Positions 54,495 through 63,560 of a stretch of 64,000 nucleotides of DNA are shown here, piece after piece. The DNA is taken from the NCBI GenBank assembly GCA_030154185.1, contig JASKKK010000008.1, positions 1-64,000 on the forward strand. The letters are read 5' to 3'. The notes beneath the pieces were generated by a model. That model was not told where the DNA came from, did not search any database, and worked only from the letters and a program-made list of their open reading frames with translations. This DNA comes from Desulfuromonadales bacterium. GTDB lineage: Bacteria; Desulfobacterota; Desulfuromonadia; Desulfuromonadales; Syntrophotaleaceae. The stretch's first letter is position 1, and each line of letters starts with the position of its first letter. The position numbers and the translations under genes are program-made.

Positions 54495-54529
54495 CGCCCT
54501 GCCGGTCATTCTGGCGGGGCGTTTTTTTT
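54495..54529 (+). terminator. Terminator after tupA
   Basis: CGCCCTGCC (54495-54503) pairs with GGCGGGGCG (54513-54521; one G-T pair), followed by eight T. Confidence 0.9.
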
Positions 54530-54547
54530 CATCTATACACTGCATGT

Positions 54548-55690
54548 GTGTTGTCTTTAATCAGCGAGTGGCGAGTGAAATTAGGTAGTTTCGAATTCAA
54601 TATGCGCGAGTTGGGGGGGGCCATGGGGGATTTCGGGACCCTGTTTCCCCTTGCCATCGGCTATATCGTCGTATGCGGAGTAAACCCTGCCGGTCTGCTG
54701 GTGATGATGGGGCTTGCCAACATCGTCACGGGGCTGGTTTATCGCCTGCCCATGCCCATTGAACCGATGAAGGTTCTGGCGGTTGTGGCTATTGCGGAAC
54801 AATGGCCGGCTTCAATGGTGTTCGCCTCGGCCTTCGCTATGGGAGTTGCCTGGCTGATCATGGCTTCAACCGGAGCGATGGGGCTCGTCGCTCGCATCAC
54901 CCCGGAAGCGGTGATTCGCGGAATCCAGGTCGCTCTCGGAATCATGTTGGCGATCAAGGCGCTGGAGATGATGTCTGCAGGGTGGGGGCTGGGAATCATG
55001 TCGGTTGCGATAGTCTTATTGCTGCGCAACAACAGATTTGCGCCTGCGGCCGTGGTGCTGGTCTTTCTGGGCATGGCTGTCATGTATGTCAGGGGACAGT
55101 TCGCCGGTTTTTCCGGGCCCGGTTTCATCTTGCCGCAGTTGCAGGCAATTTCCCTGTCCGAAGCCTGGCAGGCCATGCTGCAGGCCGGTTTTTCCCAACT
55201 GCCGTTGACCGCGACCAATGCCGTGATTGCCACTGCGGTTCTGATAAGTAAGTATTGGCCGGACCGGTCGATCAGCGAAAAAAATCTGGCATTCAATATG
55301 GGCATCATCAATCTGATCGTTCCGTTTTTCGGCGGCATGCCTATGTGTCATGGCGCAGGCGGGCTGGCCGGTCAATACTATTTCGGGGCTCGTACCGGTG
55401 GAGCCAACGTCATCGAGGGAGTACTGGAGATCGGACTCGGGTTGTTGCTTGGAAGCTCGATCGTGGTCCTGTTCTCGTCCTTCCCTTTGGCGATTGTCGG
55501 TGCCATGATGCTGCTGGTGGGTATTGAGTTGGCCAAGTTCGCCAGGGAAATGGCTTGGAACTGGCACTTGTGGCCCATGGCCGCCACTGTGGCGGTCTCT
55601 CTCTGGAGCAATATGGCCTACGGCTATCTGGCCGGCATGCTGTTGTATCATGGGTGGAGCCGCCTGTATCTTAAAAACGGCGGAGAGTAG
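54548..55690 (+). CDS. MOT1-type molybdate/sulfate-family secondary transporter
   Basis: A 380-residue polytopic membrane protein (about ten to twelve hydrophobic segments). The family motif is ELGGAMGDFGTLFPLAIGYIV, with YRLPMPIEPMKVLAVVAI and GGMPMCHGAGGLAGQYYFGARTGG. These match the MOT1/SulP-related molybdate transporters of plants and bacteria. The start is uncertain: GTG 54548 as given, or GTG 54575, neither with a good ribosome-binding site. It lies 19 bases after the tupA terminator. Confidence 0.83.
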   Translation: MLSLISEWRVKLGSFEFNMRELGGAMGDFGTLFPLAIGYIVVCGVNPAGLLVMMGLANIVTGLVYRLPMPIEPMKVLAVVAIAEQWPASMVFASAFAMGVAWLIMASTGAMGLVARITPEAVIRGIQVALGIMLAIKALEMMSAGWGLGIMSVAIVLLLRNNRFAPAAVVLVFLGMAVMYVRGQFAGFSGPGFILPQLQAISLSEAWQAMLQAGFSQLPLTATNAVIATAVLISKYWPDRSISEKNLAFNMGIINLIVPFFGGMPMCHGAGGLAGQYYFGARTGGANVIEGVLEIGLGLLLGSSIVVLFSSFPLAIVGAMMLLVGIELAKFAREMAWNWHLWPMAATVAVSLWSNMAYGYLAGMLLYHGWSRLYLKNGGE

Positions 55691-55786
55691 GCTATCCTCG
55701 CTGTGTCACTTGCCATTAAGGGTGTTGAAGATATAATAGAACTGTTCGACAATGACTGTGTCTCTTAACAGAAAGGAGGACGGAAA

Positions 55787-55987
55787 ATGCGAGTACAGGA
55801 TGGCGATGTCTTGATCGGTAAAGCCGGTGAGTATGATGTGGAACTGACGGTAACCAAGGTGTGTAAAGGGGACGTCTGCTGGACCGAGTGCGATGCCGAC
55901 CTGGTTTGCAACGGCGAGCCCATGGTGCCTGTGGAATCCGGGGAACGTCTTTCCGAGCGTCGTCCGGACCGTAGTAAAGGCGTCTGA
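55787..55987 (+). CDS. Small cysteine-containing protein of unknown function (66 aa)
   Basis: ATG 55787 is preceded by an excellent AAAGGAGG at seven bases. The product starts MRVQDGDVLIGKAGEYDVEL and has four Cys (CKGDVCWTECDADLVC), spaced as CxxxxCxxxCxxxxxxC, suggesting metal or disulfide binding. The tail is Arg/Glu-rich. There is no signal peptide. It stands alone with its own terminator (56062-56093), 96 bases after the MOT1-type gene. No family is recognised. Confidence 0.75.
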   Translation: MRVQDGDVLIGKAGEYDVELTVTKVCKGDVCWTECDADLVCNGEPMVPVESGERLSERRPDRSKGV

Positions 55988-56061
55988 TTACTAAAAGGTA
56001 ACCGTCTTTTTTCAGACAATTCGCCGAGAGCGTTTTCAGCTCGTTCACCGATTTAACCTAT

Positions 56062-56093
56062 GTGCCGCATCCTTAGAGGTGCGGCACTTTTTT
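56062..56093 (+). terminator. Terminator after the small Cys protein
   Basis: GTGCCGCA (56062-56069) pairs with TGCGGCAC (56080-56087), followed by six T. Confidence 0.9.
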
Positions 56094-56248
56094 GTATCAA
56101 GCGACAGAAGCCGTAACGGTGGCTTGAATATTGCAAAAAACATGAATTAATCTGCGTTTTATCTCATAATGTACTATACTGTCACCTCGATCAGACTTTG
56201 AATTTCCGGTTTGGTTCTCTTTTTTTATGAAGTGCTGGGAGTGGTCGC

Positions 56249-59104
56249 ATGATTTGCCGTAAGGCTCTGTTTTTTATATGTCTGCTATGCCTGTCAATGC
56301 CCTGTTCCGGGTGGGCGCGAGATTTGAGGGTCCTGGTGCTTCATTCCCATCATGCCGGATTTCCCTGGACGCAGGATCAGCAGACAGGATTTTTCGATGC
56401 GCTTGCCGGCAATGATTATGGTCAGCATATCGACTTTCGGGTCGAGTATCTCGATCCCGAAAACAGAAGCAGCGGGCCCGCCTACAACGAACTCTTTTTT
56501 AAGTATCTGAGAGATAAATATGCCTCGGGACCGACGGGCTTTTCCCCCCACCTGATTTACGCGACGGACGATGATGCCATTTCTTTTCTGCAGCAATACG
56601 CCCAGCGTCTTTTTCCTGAAAGCCCCATCGTATATAGCGGTCTCAACAATCTCGAACTCGACTCTCGTCTCGATCACAGAAAGTTTCATGGCATTTTCGA
56701 AGTAAAGGATGTTGCCGGGACCATTGCACTTGCTTTGCGCCTTGAGCCAACGCTGAAAACCTTGTATTTCATAGGCGACGATTCCACCACTGCGCATGGG
56801 ACGAAGGCTTATATCGAAAAAGAGGCCGCCAGATTTTTCCCCCATTTGAAGGTCGATTTTTATAACAGTTCCTCGTTGGAAGAGCTCAAGGCCTATCTGT
56901 CCAGACGACACCCTAAATTATGGGTTGTCAACTCCTTGAGCGGCGTTAGGGATGCCGAAGGAGGGCGGGTATCCATCCATGAAGCCCTCGAATCCCTCGA
57001 CGCGGTCGGGAGTTTCAAAATTTTGGCTATGAAAGACATTTATCTGACCGCCGGAGTGCTCGGTGGTGCCGTAAATCGGGGGCGGGAGCAGGGGCTGCAT
57101 GCCGGGTTCCTGGCCCGGGAGCAGGTCCTCGGTGAAAGCGTCGGCGATTCAGAATATCTGTTGGAGTCCGTTTCAAGCCCTTACGTGTTCGATTTTAAAC
57201 AATTAGGACGTTTCGATCTGGTTCCTTCCGATCTTCCGCCCGGCAGCACCATACTTGGTCAACCACACGCACCCTGGTGGCGGCATCGTTACCTGTTTGT
57301 AATTTTGGCCGGCTTTTTTTCCCTTCAGTCTGTCATAGCCTGGCTTTTATGGCGGCGAGCCGGGGGACGGCGCCGGACGCAGAAGCTTTTGCATAAAAAG
57401 GAAGAGCAGTTTAAAACCGTTGTCGACGCTACGCATGACGCGATGATTGCCATCAATCAGCGGGGGGTGGTGACTCTTTTCAATCCTGCGGCGGAAAAAT
57501 TATTCGGCTGGAGCAGTGAGGAAATGGTCGGAGGCAGTCTTGACGTGCTCATGCCGGAAGGCTATCGCAAGCAGCATCGCCTGGATGTGGCAAGCTTTTT
57601 CAGTACGGGGGAGCCTTCGGAGGCCATCGGACGCAGTTTGGAGCTGTTGGCAATTCACCGCTCCGGCAAGGAATTTCCCATTGCATTGGAGCTTTCGGTC
57701 GGCCATTGCGGGCGCGAACGTTTCGTTCTGTCCATCATGCGCGATATCTCCAGTCAGCGAAAGGTTGAAAGGGAAATCAGGCAACTGGCTTATTACGATC
57801 GATTGACCGGGCTTCCCAACAGGGCTTTGTTTGAGGACCGCTTTCGACGAGTTCTCGCCACTGCCGAGCGGGCCGGACACATGGCGTCGCTGCTTTTTAT
57901 CGGTGTGGATAACCTTAAATCGATAAACGACACCCGCGGACATGCCTGCGGGGACAGGCTGTTGCAACTGATAGGTCAGCGTTTGGTTGATCTTGTCCAT
58001 GATGGCTCGACCGTTGTTCGCTGGGAAGGGGATAAGTTCATCGTACTGTTGCCGGGGCTTGCCTCCGTTGATGAGGCAGATAAGGTTGCCGGAGATATTC
58101 TGCAGGCTTTGGCCGAGCCGTGCGAGGTCGATGATCGGTTTTTTTTCGTAACGGCGAGTATCGGCGGAGCTGTTTATCCCCAGCACGGCATCGATGGCGA
58201 CAAGCTGCTCAAAAATGCGGATATGGCAATGTATGCCGCCAAGGAACAGGGCCGTAATATTTATTGTACCTTCACCGAGGAGATGAACCGGCGGGTGCTG
58301 GAACGTAGCGAACTCGAACACAATTTGAGGCAGGCCCTGGCGCGCGACGAGTTTTTCCTGGTTTTTCAACCGCAGATCGAGCAGGCGACTGGGAAGGTGC
58401 TGGGTTCCGAGGCATTGTTACGCTGGCAGCATTCCGAAAAAGGCCTGATATCGCCCGGACAATTCATTCCACTTGCCGAAGAAAGCGGATTGATTCTTCC
58501 CATCGGCCATTGGGTTTTGCAAACGGCATGTGCGCAGAACAAGGCCTGGCAACTGGCAGGCTACCCTCCCATGCGGGTTGCCGTTAATCTCTCTGCCCGC
58601 CAATTTCAACAACCGGATTTTTTCGATCAGGTGGCACTGGTTCTAAAGGATACGGGACTTGATCCCCATTTTCTTGAACTGGAACTGACCGAGAGTCGGC
58701 TCATGGCAGATGCCGAGGCGGCTGTGGAGACGCTTTGCGCCTTGCGGAATCTTGGTGTCGGCATAGCTATTGACGATTTCGGCACCGGATATTCGTCCCT
58801 GAGTTATCTCAAAACCTTTCCCATCGATCGTATCAAGATAGCTCAGGACTTTGTGCTGGATATAAGCCGGGACCCCGGAGATGCTGCGATTGTCGAAACC
58901 ATTATTGCCATGGCTCATGGCTTGGGTCTGGATATCGTGGCGGAAGGTGTGGAAACAGAAATGCAGTTGCGCTTTTTAAGTTCCCGTAAGTGTCACGTTA
59001 TGCAAGGATATTATTTTGCTCGACCGATGCCGGCCGATAATTTTATAGAATTCCTTTCGGATAATCTCGTTTCGGTTTATCCCGGTTTAGCGAGCGGAAC
59101 CTGA
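56249..59104 (+). CDS. Periplasmic sensor-PAS-GGDEF-EAL phosphodiesterase
   Basis: A 951-residue membrane protein. Signal peptide (cut near SGWA, ~23); a periplasmic domain resembling ABC substrate-binding proteins (~24-330); TM (~347-368); PAS (~385-500); GGDEF (~515-680); EAL (~695-945). The GGDEF motif is degenerate (RWEGDKF) with no I-site. The EAL domain is intact (EALLRW, ELTESRLM, IDDFGTGYSS, VAEGVET), so it should hydrolyse c-di-GMP under control of a periplasmic ligand. CTATACT at 56174-56180 is a good -10 for sigma-70/S. Confidence 0.93.
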   Translation: MICRKALFFICLLCLSMPCSGWARDLRVLVLHSHHAGFPWTQDQQTGFFDALAGNDYGQHIDFRVEYLDPENRSSGPAYNELFFKYLRDKYASGPTGFSPHLIYATDDDAISFLQQYAQRLFPESPIVYSGLNNLELDSRLDHRKFHGIFEVKDVAGTIALALRLEPTLKTLYFIGDDSTTAHGTKAYIEKEAARFFPHLKVDFYNSSSLEELKAYLSRRHPKLWVVNSLSGVRDAEGGRVSIHEALESLDAVGSFKILAMKDIYLTAGVLGGAVNRGREQGLHAGFLAREQVLGESVGDSEYLLESVSSPYVFDFKQLGRFDLVPSDLPPGSTILGQPHAPWWRHRYLFVILAGFFSLQSVIAWLLWRRAGGRRRTQKLLHKKEEQFKTVVDATHDAMIAINQRGVVTLFNPAAEKLFGWSSEEMVGGSLDVLMPEGYRKQHRLDVASFFSTGEPSEAIGRSLELLAIHRSGKEFPIALELSVGHCGRERFVLSIMRDISSQRKVEREIRQLAYYDRLTGLPNRALFEDRFRRVLATAERAGHMASLLFIGVDNLKSINDTRGHACGDRLLQLIGQRLVDLVHDGSTVVRWEGDKFIVLLPGLASVDEADKVAGDILQALAEPCEVDDRFFFVTASIGGAVYPQHGIDGDKLLKNADMAMYAAKEQGRNIYCTFTEEMNRRVLERSELEHNLRQALARDEFFLVFQPQIEQATGKVLGSEALLRWQHSEKGLISPGQFIPLAEESGLILPIGHWVLQTACAQNKAWQLAGYPPMRVAVNLSARQFQQPDFFDQVALVLKDTGLDPHFLELELTESRLMADAEAAVETLCALRNLGVGIAIDDFGTGYSSLSYLKTFPIDRIKIAQDFVLDISRDPGDAAIVETIIAMAHGLGLDIVAEGVETEMQLRFLSSRKCHVMQGYYFARPMPADNFIEFLSDNLVSVYPGLASGT

Positions 59105-59155
59105 TTGTATCCAAAATAGCCAAGGCGGTTGATTCTTTTCCGAGGGGCCGAAATG

Positions 59156-59983
59156 TTATGCGTCTTCGAGCTTCTTGAACATCCGGCACTCTTCCTCCCG
59201 ATAGGTTGACAAGCGATCTGCCAGCAGGTCGAAATCGACTTTGTGACCGTCGAATTCAGGCCCGTCCACGCATGCGAATTTCATTTCTCCATCAACCATG
59301 ACCCGGCAACCGCCACACATGCCGGTGCCGTCGATCATGATCGGATTGAGGCTGACGATGGTCCTTATGGCATAGGGCCGGGTCATCTCGACAACAGCCC
59401 TCATCATGGGGACGGGGCCGGCGGTGAATACAGCCTGAGGTCTTGACTCCCTGTCTTTCAATTGAGCGGCAAGTATCGTTGTTACGAAGCCTTTTTGTCC
59501 AAGACTGCCATCTTCGGTGGAGATGGAGACCCGGTCACAGAAAGCGGCCAGTTCGTTTTTAAGGATGATGAGGGAGGCCGTGCGTCCGCCAAGCAAGGCG
59601 GAAACCCGATTTCCGGCATTTGCGAGGGCTTTGGCCATGGGATAAAGCACGGCGGTTCCGACTCCGCCGCCGACACAGGTCACGCGGCCCCATTTTTCAA
59701 TATGTGTCGGTCGTCCCAAAGGGCCTGCTACGTCTCGCAGTCGACTGCCGGCTGGCATGCCGACGAGTCTTCGGGTCGTATAGCCCACCGCTTGTACGAA
59801 CAGGGTAATGGTGCCTCGCTGTTTGTCGGCATCGGCAATCGTAAGCGGGATGCGTTCAGCCTCGCTATCGGCATGAACGATGATAAACTGGCCCGGTTGA
59901 CGATGCTCGGCGATGCGCGGGGCCTCAATTGTCAGGCGGTGCAGCTTGGGGGCGACACGTTTGTTGTCAAGGATGCTGAACAT
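59156..59983 (-). CDS. NfnA/SudB-like FAD/NAD(P)-binding [2Fe-2S] subunit
   Basis: A 275-residue flavoprotein of the dihydroorotate-dehydrogenase electron-transfer type. An N-terminal FAD barrel ([14 protein letters not shown]) is followed by an NAD(P) domain ([21 protein letters not shown]) and a C-terminal [2Fe-2S] segment, [11 protein letters not shown] then FACVDG. The Asp-plus-three-Cys arrangement is as in NfnA. In NfnAB it pairs with a GltD-like NfnB to bifurcate electrons between NADH, NADPH and ferredoxin; no such partner is in this window. It is divergent from a ferredoxin gene. Confidence 0.88.
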   Translation of the reverse strand: MFSILDNKRVAPKLHRLTIEAPRIAEHRQPGQFIIVHADSEAERIPLTIADADKQRGTITLFVQAVGYTTRRLVGMPAGSRLRDVAGPLGRPTHIEKWGRVTCVGGGVGTAVLYPMAKALANAGNRVSALLGGRTASLIILKNELAAFCDRVSISTEDGSLGQKGFVTTILAAQLKDRESRPQAVFTAGPVPMMRAVVEMTRPYAIRTIVSLNPIMIDGTGMCGGCRVMVDGEMKFACVDGPEFDGHKVDFDLLADRLSTYREEECRMFKKLEDA

Positions 59984-60174
59984 GCGTTCCTCGTTTGATG
60001 AAAGTTATAAAAACTATTATAGCATTGATGCCGTTGTTGCGAAGGGGATGGCGGGGTTCTTGGTATAATGGGCTGTGCCTTGGAGAGGCGGTTTTGAAGA
60101 GCTGGACAAATCGATTCCGTGCGGTATGTTTGGAACTGCAGTTCACCAACTCATCAGACATGGGAGGTTATGGT

Positions 60175-60348
60175 ATGGGAACGCATTATATTACCGACGA
60201 TTGCATCAACTGTGGAGCTTGTGCGGATGTTTGTCCGGTCGACGCCATCAGTGAAAAAGGGGAATTGCATGTCGTCGATCAGCCGACCTGCACCGATTGC
60301 GGAGCTTGCGACGAAGTGTGCCCGGTCGACGCCATCAAGTGGGATTAA
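60175..60348 (+). CDS. Small 2x[4Fe-4S] ferredoxin (57 aa)
   Basis: GGGAGG lies seven bases before ATG 60175. The product begins [21 protein letters not shown] and has two CxxCxxCxxxCP clusters. It is a close paralogue of the ferredoxin at 11842 (same MGTHYI-DDC start and VCPVDAIKW end), four residues shorter. It is divergent from the NfnA-like gene, about 190 bases between starts, so the pair is likely functionally linked. Confidence 0.95.
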   Translation: MGTHYITDDCINCGACADVCPVDAISEKGELHVVDQPTCTDCGACDEVCPVDAIKWD

Positions 60349-60399
60349 GTTCGGACGGTTGGTTTCTTCCTGCGGTCCAAATGGTTGTTGAATTTTCAG

Positions 60400-60434
60400 A
60401 ACGCCCTTTTCCATAGAGGAAAGGGCGTTTTTTT
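60400..60434 (+). terminator. Terminator after the second ferredoxin
   Basis: AACGCCCTTTTCC (60400-60412) pairs with GGAAAGGGCGTT (60418-60429) with one base bulged, then T7. Its A/T flanks make it possibly bidirectional, serving the convergent aminotransferase. Confidence 0.85.
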
Positions 60435-60479
60435 GGATCTTGCCGGATCGGAGGAGCTGTTCATCTGGGCGGGCGCAAG

Positions 60480-61634
60480 CTAGGGCGTTCTTTGATTGAT
60501 GAATCGGCGCAGGCGGGCAAGGGCCTTCTGAATGTTCTCCATGGAGTTGGCGTAGGAAAAGCGAAGATAGCCTTCGGCTCCTGCGCCGAAATCGATCCCC
60601 GGGGTAAGGGCCACTCCGGTTTCTTCGAGGATCGTCAATGCAAGCTTACGGGAGTCCCGGCCGAGGTGACGCGCATCGGCCAAGGCATAAAAGGCACCTG
60701 TGGGACAACTGTGCAGAGGCAGGCCGAGTTTTGGCAACTCATCGATAAGGTAACGGCGGCGTTGATCGTAGATGGAACGCATGCGTGCCACGTCTTTCTG
60801 GCATTCGCGCAGCGCGGTGATGCCGGCTATCTGTACGAAGTTCCCGGCGCAGATCATGAAATTCTGATGCAGGCATTGCAAGGTGCGGATGCAGCTTTCC
60901 GGTACGATGAGGTAGCCGAGGCGCCAGCCGGTCATGGCATAGGCCTTGGAAAAGCCGCCCAGTACAAAAGCATTCTGGGTAAATTCCAGAACGCAGCGCT
61001 CTTCCCCTTCGTAGGTCAGGCCGTGATAGATTTCGTCGGAGATCAGGGGCGCGGGCATCGATGCCATTTCGGCCATCCATGCAGACGGCAGCACGGATCC
61101 GGTCGGGTTGGAGGGCGAATTGATGAGAATGCCGCGAGTTCTGGCGCCGATTTTTTCACGTATTCGCTCAGGCCGGGGTTGAAAGCCATCTTCGGGCCTG
61201 GTGTGCAGAAAAACCGGCTTGCCTCCGGAAAAGCGAATGAAATTGGGATAACACGCGTAGCTGGGATCGCTCAGGATGATCTCGTCCCCATCTTCCAGAA
61301 GTGCCGAGAAGAGCAGCAGCATCAAAGGGCTGGTGCCGGCGGACACCAGTATGCGGGAAGGTTCAACGGTAACCCCGTAGCGATCCAGATAGTGGTCGGC
61401 AATTGCCTGTCGTATTTCCGGCAGTCCAAGGGAATGGGTGTAGGTGGTACTGCCCGATTCGATGGCTCGAATGGCGGCGTTTCTCACCGGGGCTGGCGTT
61501 GGAAGGTCCGGTTCGCCAAGGCAAAGATAGATAATGTCTTTTCCCTCCGCCTCCATTGCCTTGGCGCGTTCCATGATTTCCATGGCGAGGAACGGTTTGA
61601 CCTCGAGAGATCGGGGCGTCAGTGCAATCCGCAT
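60480..61634 (-). CDS. Class I/II PLP-dependent aminotransferase
   Basis: A 384-residue fold-type I aminotransferase of the aspartate aminotransferase I-gamma type. Visible are YLCLGEPDLPTP, GSTTYTHSLGLPEIRQAIADHY, SPSNPTGSVL, LISDEIYHGL, the PLP-lysine in GGFSKAYAMTGWRLGY, and the substrate Arg in GYLRFSYANS. It transaminates an amino acid with 2-oxoglutarate; substrate specificity is not readable. It starts 22 bases downstream of the AAA ATPase stop. Confidence 0.92.
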   Translation of the reverse strand: MRIALTPRSLEVKPFLAMEIMERAKAMEAEGKDIIYLCLGEPDLPTPAPVRNAAIRAIESGSTTYTHSLGLPEIRQAIADHYLDRYGVTVEPSRILVSAGTSPLMLLLFSALLEDGDEIILSDPSYACYPNFIRFSGGKPVFLHTRPEDGFQPRPERIREKIGARTRGILINSPSNPTGSVLPSAWMAEMASMPAPLISDEIYHGLTYEGEERCVLEFTQNAFVLGGFSKAYAMTGWRLGYLIVPESCIRTLQCLHQNFMICAGNFVQIAGITALRECQKDVARMRSIYDQRRRYLIDELPKLGLPLHSCPTGAFYALADARHLGRDSRKLALTILEETGVALTPGIDFGAGAEGYLRFSYANSMENIQKALARLRRFINQRTP

Positions 61635-61655
61635 GTTCGCTACTCTTAGGGCGTC

Positions 61656-63140
61656 TCAGGGTTTTTGGTTGGCTGGAACCGCGCGTTTAAAGGCCCATGC
61701 CTCGATTTTTTTAATTTGCTCGGCCATGGTTACCGACAAGGGAACGGTGCGACCGATGGCTTCCATGATGTCCTGTTGTTTTATGGGGCGTTCCATGGCC
61801 ATGGCTTCGAAGGAAGCGCTGGCGACAGCTTGTTCGATTTCCGCACCGGAAAAGCCTTTGGCGGAATGGGCCAACATGCTCAGGGAGAAAAAATCAAGCG
61901 GGTGGCCGTATTTTTCCAGATGAATGCGGAAGATGTCTTCTCGCTCTTGGACGGCAGGCAGGGCAACATAAAATATTTCGTCAAACCGCCCTTTGCGCAG
62001 GATCTCCGCGGGCAGCATTTCGATGGCATTGGCCGTGGCGGCGACAAACACCGGATGTTGTTTTTCCTGCATCCAGGTCAAAAAATATCCGAGCACTCTG
62101 GATGCCGAGCCGCCATCGGACTTGAATCCCTGATTGGAGATACCGGCTTCGATTTCATCGATCCATAGTACGCATGGGGACAGGGCTTCCGCCGTTCGGC
62201 AGGCCTGGCGCAGGCTGCTCTCCGGTGAACCGTAGGTGCCCTCGTAGATGGTTGCCATATCCATCCGTATAAGGGGCAGGCGCCAGCGCGCGGCGATGGC
62301 TTTTACAAAAAGGCTTTTGCCGCACCCGCTGATTCCCATGATGAGAACCCCTTTGGGGAGATTGCGGCCTTCGGCAAGGTCGTTACAGCCGAAGACCTTT
62401 TCCCGTTTTTCAAGCCACTGTTTAAGGTTCTCCATGCCGCCAACCTGAGCCGAGGCCGGAGACGCGTTGACAAACTCCATGATGCCGCTTTTGCGCAGAA
62501 GTTGTTTTTTGTCAAGGAACAGGCTGTCGGTCAGGTCGTTTATGGAGGCGTTTTTGTTGGTTCGACACAGCCGCAGGGCGCTGTCGATATTTCCGTAGTC
62601 GAGACCTTGCGCTGCTGTTATGAGGTGATTGAAATCGTCCTCGTTCGTCGCCAGTTGTTGCAGCAGGGAGTCGCGTTGACAACGATTTTCGAGATAGGAG
62701 CGGAGCTCGACCCGGTCGGGAAGCGGGTGCTCAAACGTCTGCACATGGCGCTGAAGCATCTCGGGCATGGATGTGGCCGGACCGAGGAAAATAAGAGTTT
62801 TTTGGTGGGACTGGCGTTGTGAGACAAAGTCCGTAAGGGTCCTCTGCAAAAAAGGACTGTCATGCCAGAACCAGTGCAGATCCTTGAAGATGAAAACCCC
62901 GCGGTAGTCCTGACTGAGAGCCCAACGCAGGCCGGCAAGAGGGTCGATGGTGCCTTCGACATTGGCGAAACCGTTGGTACACGACCAGGTTTGCGGCATG
63001 GAGATGCTTTTGAGGCTGCGCTCCATGGAGCGTGTGATCATGCTTTCGGTGCGGGCTTCATTGTCGGTTGCCAGATAGAGGAGGGGAGTGCCTGCCGCTA
63101 TCAAGCGAAGAAGGTGGTTGGCAGTGATGCGTTCCTGCAT
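61656..63140 (-). CDS. Ycf46-like AAA ATPase
   Basis: A 494-residue cytoplasmic ATPase. The N-terminal half (~1-240) resembles a RecA-like inactive module ([28 protein letters not shown]). The C-terminal AAA+ module (~255-490) has Walker [16 protein letters not shown], Walker [11 protein letters not shown], sensor [13 protein letters not shown] and arginine finger [11 protein letters not shown]. The architecture matches chloroplast/cyanobacterial Ycf46. ATG 63140 follows AAGGAG; an upstream in-frame extension to 63332 lacks support. Function in bacteria is poorly known. Confidence 0.88.
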   Translation of the reverse strand: MQERITANHLLRLIAAGTPLLYLATDNEARTESMITRSMERSLKSISMPQTWSCTNGFANVEGTIDPLAGLRWALSQDYRGVFIFKDLHWFWHDSPFLQRTLTDFVSQRQSHQKTLIFLGPATSMPEMLQRHVQTFEHPLPDRVELRSYLENRCQRDSLLQQLATNEDDFNHLITAAQGLDYGNIDSALRLCRTNKNASINDLTDSLFLDKKQLLRKSGIMEFVNASPASAQVGGMENLKQWLEKREKVFGCNDLAEGRNLPKGVLIMGISGCGKSLFVKAIAARWRLPLIRMDMATIYEGTYGSPESSLRQACRTAEALSPCVLWIDEIEAGISNQGFKSDGGSASRVLGYFLTWMQEKQHPVFVAATANAIEMLPAEILRKGRFDEIFYVALPAVQEREDIFRIHLEKYGHPLDFFSLSMLAHSAKGFSGAEIEQAVASASFEAMAMERPIKQQDIMEAIGRTVPLSVTMAEQIKKIEAWAFKRAVPANQKP

Positions 63141-63560
63141 GGCGCGCTCCTTTGATGTAGGCCGCAATTCTGGTTCCAGCGACCTTCGCACCTTAAACCA
63201 AACCTCGCCAAAAGTCCATGCCGGCCAGAATCGCAACGGCTTTTGTCCATGGGCGGAGTTTCCTTGCATTATGTCCGGAAATAGGCTAGTTTTCATCCGG
63301 GTACGCCCGCCTTTTCTCAAGAAATGTGCCACCTTGGAGGCCCGACCCTGCTGTGGATGTTGTGCCCCTTTTATGCAAGTGGTTGATTTTCTTGGTGCAG
63401 GGAAAGGTGCGGGTTTGCCGCATTATAATATCACTATGTCCATCCCCGGGGTTCCGGCGGTTTTTATCCTGGAATCCGATTCCGGACATTTACAACTCCT
63501 TCGGCAAAAATCCGTCCGGTCAAGAGACGGTCGCCTTTGATCCTTATCGAGGTTTGCAGC
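63141..63560. other. Divergent intergenic region between the AAA ATPase and proS
   Basis: About 420 bases without a gene. A TATAAT at 63424-63429 is a likely -10 for proS, but the -35 is unclear (no TTGACA at 17 bases). No T-box or leader structure was recognised. Confidence 0.4.

Noticed and set aside
60492-61649. 385-codon plus-strand frame opposite the aminotransferase
   Set aside because: Antisense shadow of a gene with clear PLP motifs.
48370-63305. GATGAAAACTAG repeated upstream of the SpoIIE-type gene and (minus strand) the AAA ATPase gene
   Set aside because: Twelve identical bases in two intergenic regions are within chance for this much sequence, and downstream spacing differs.
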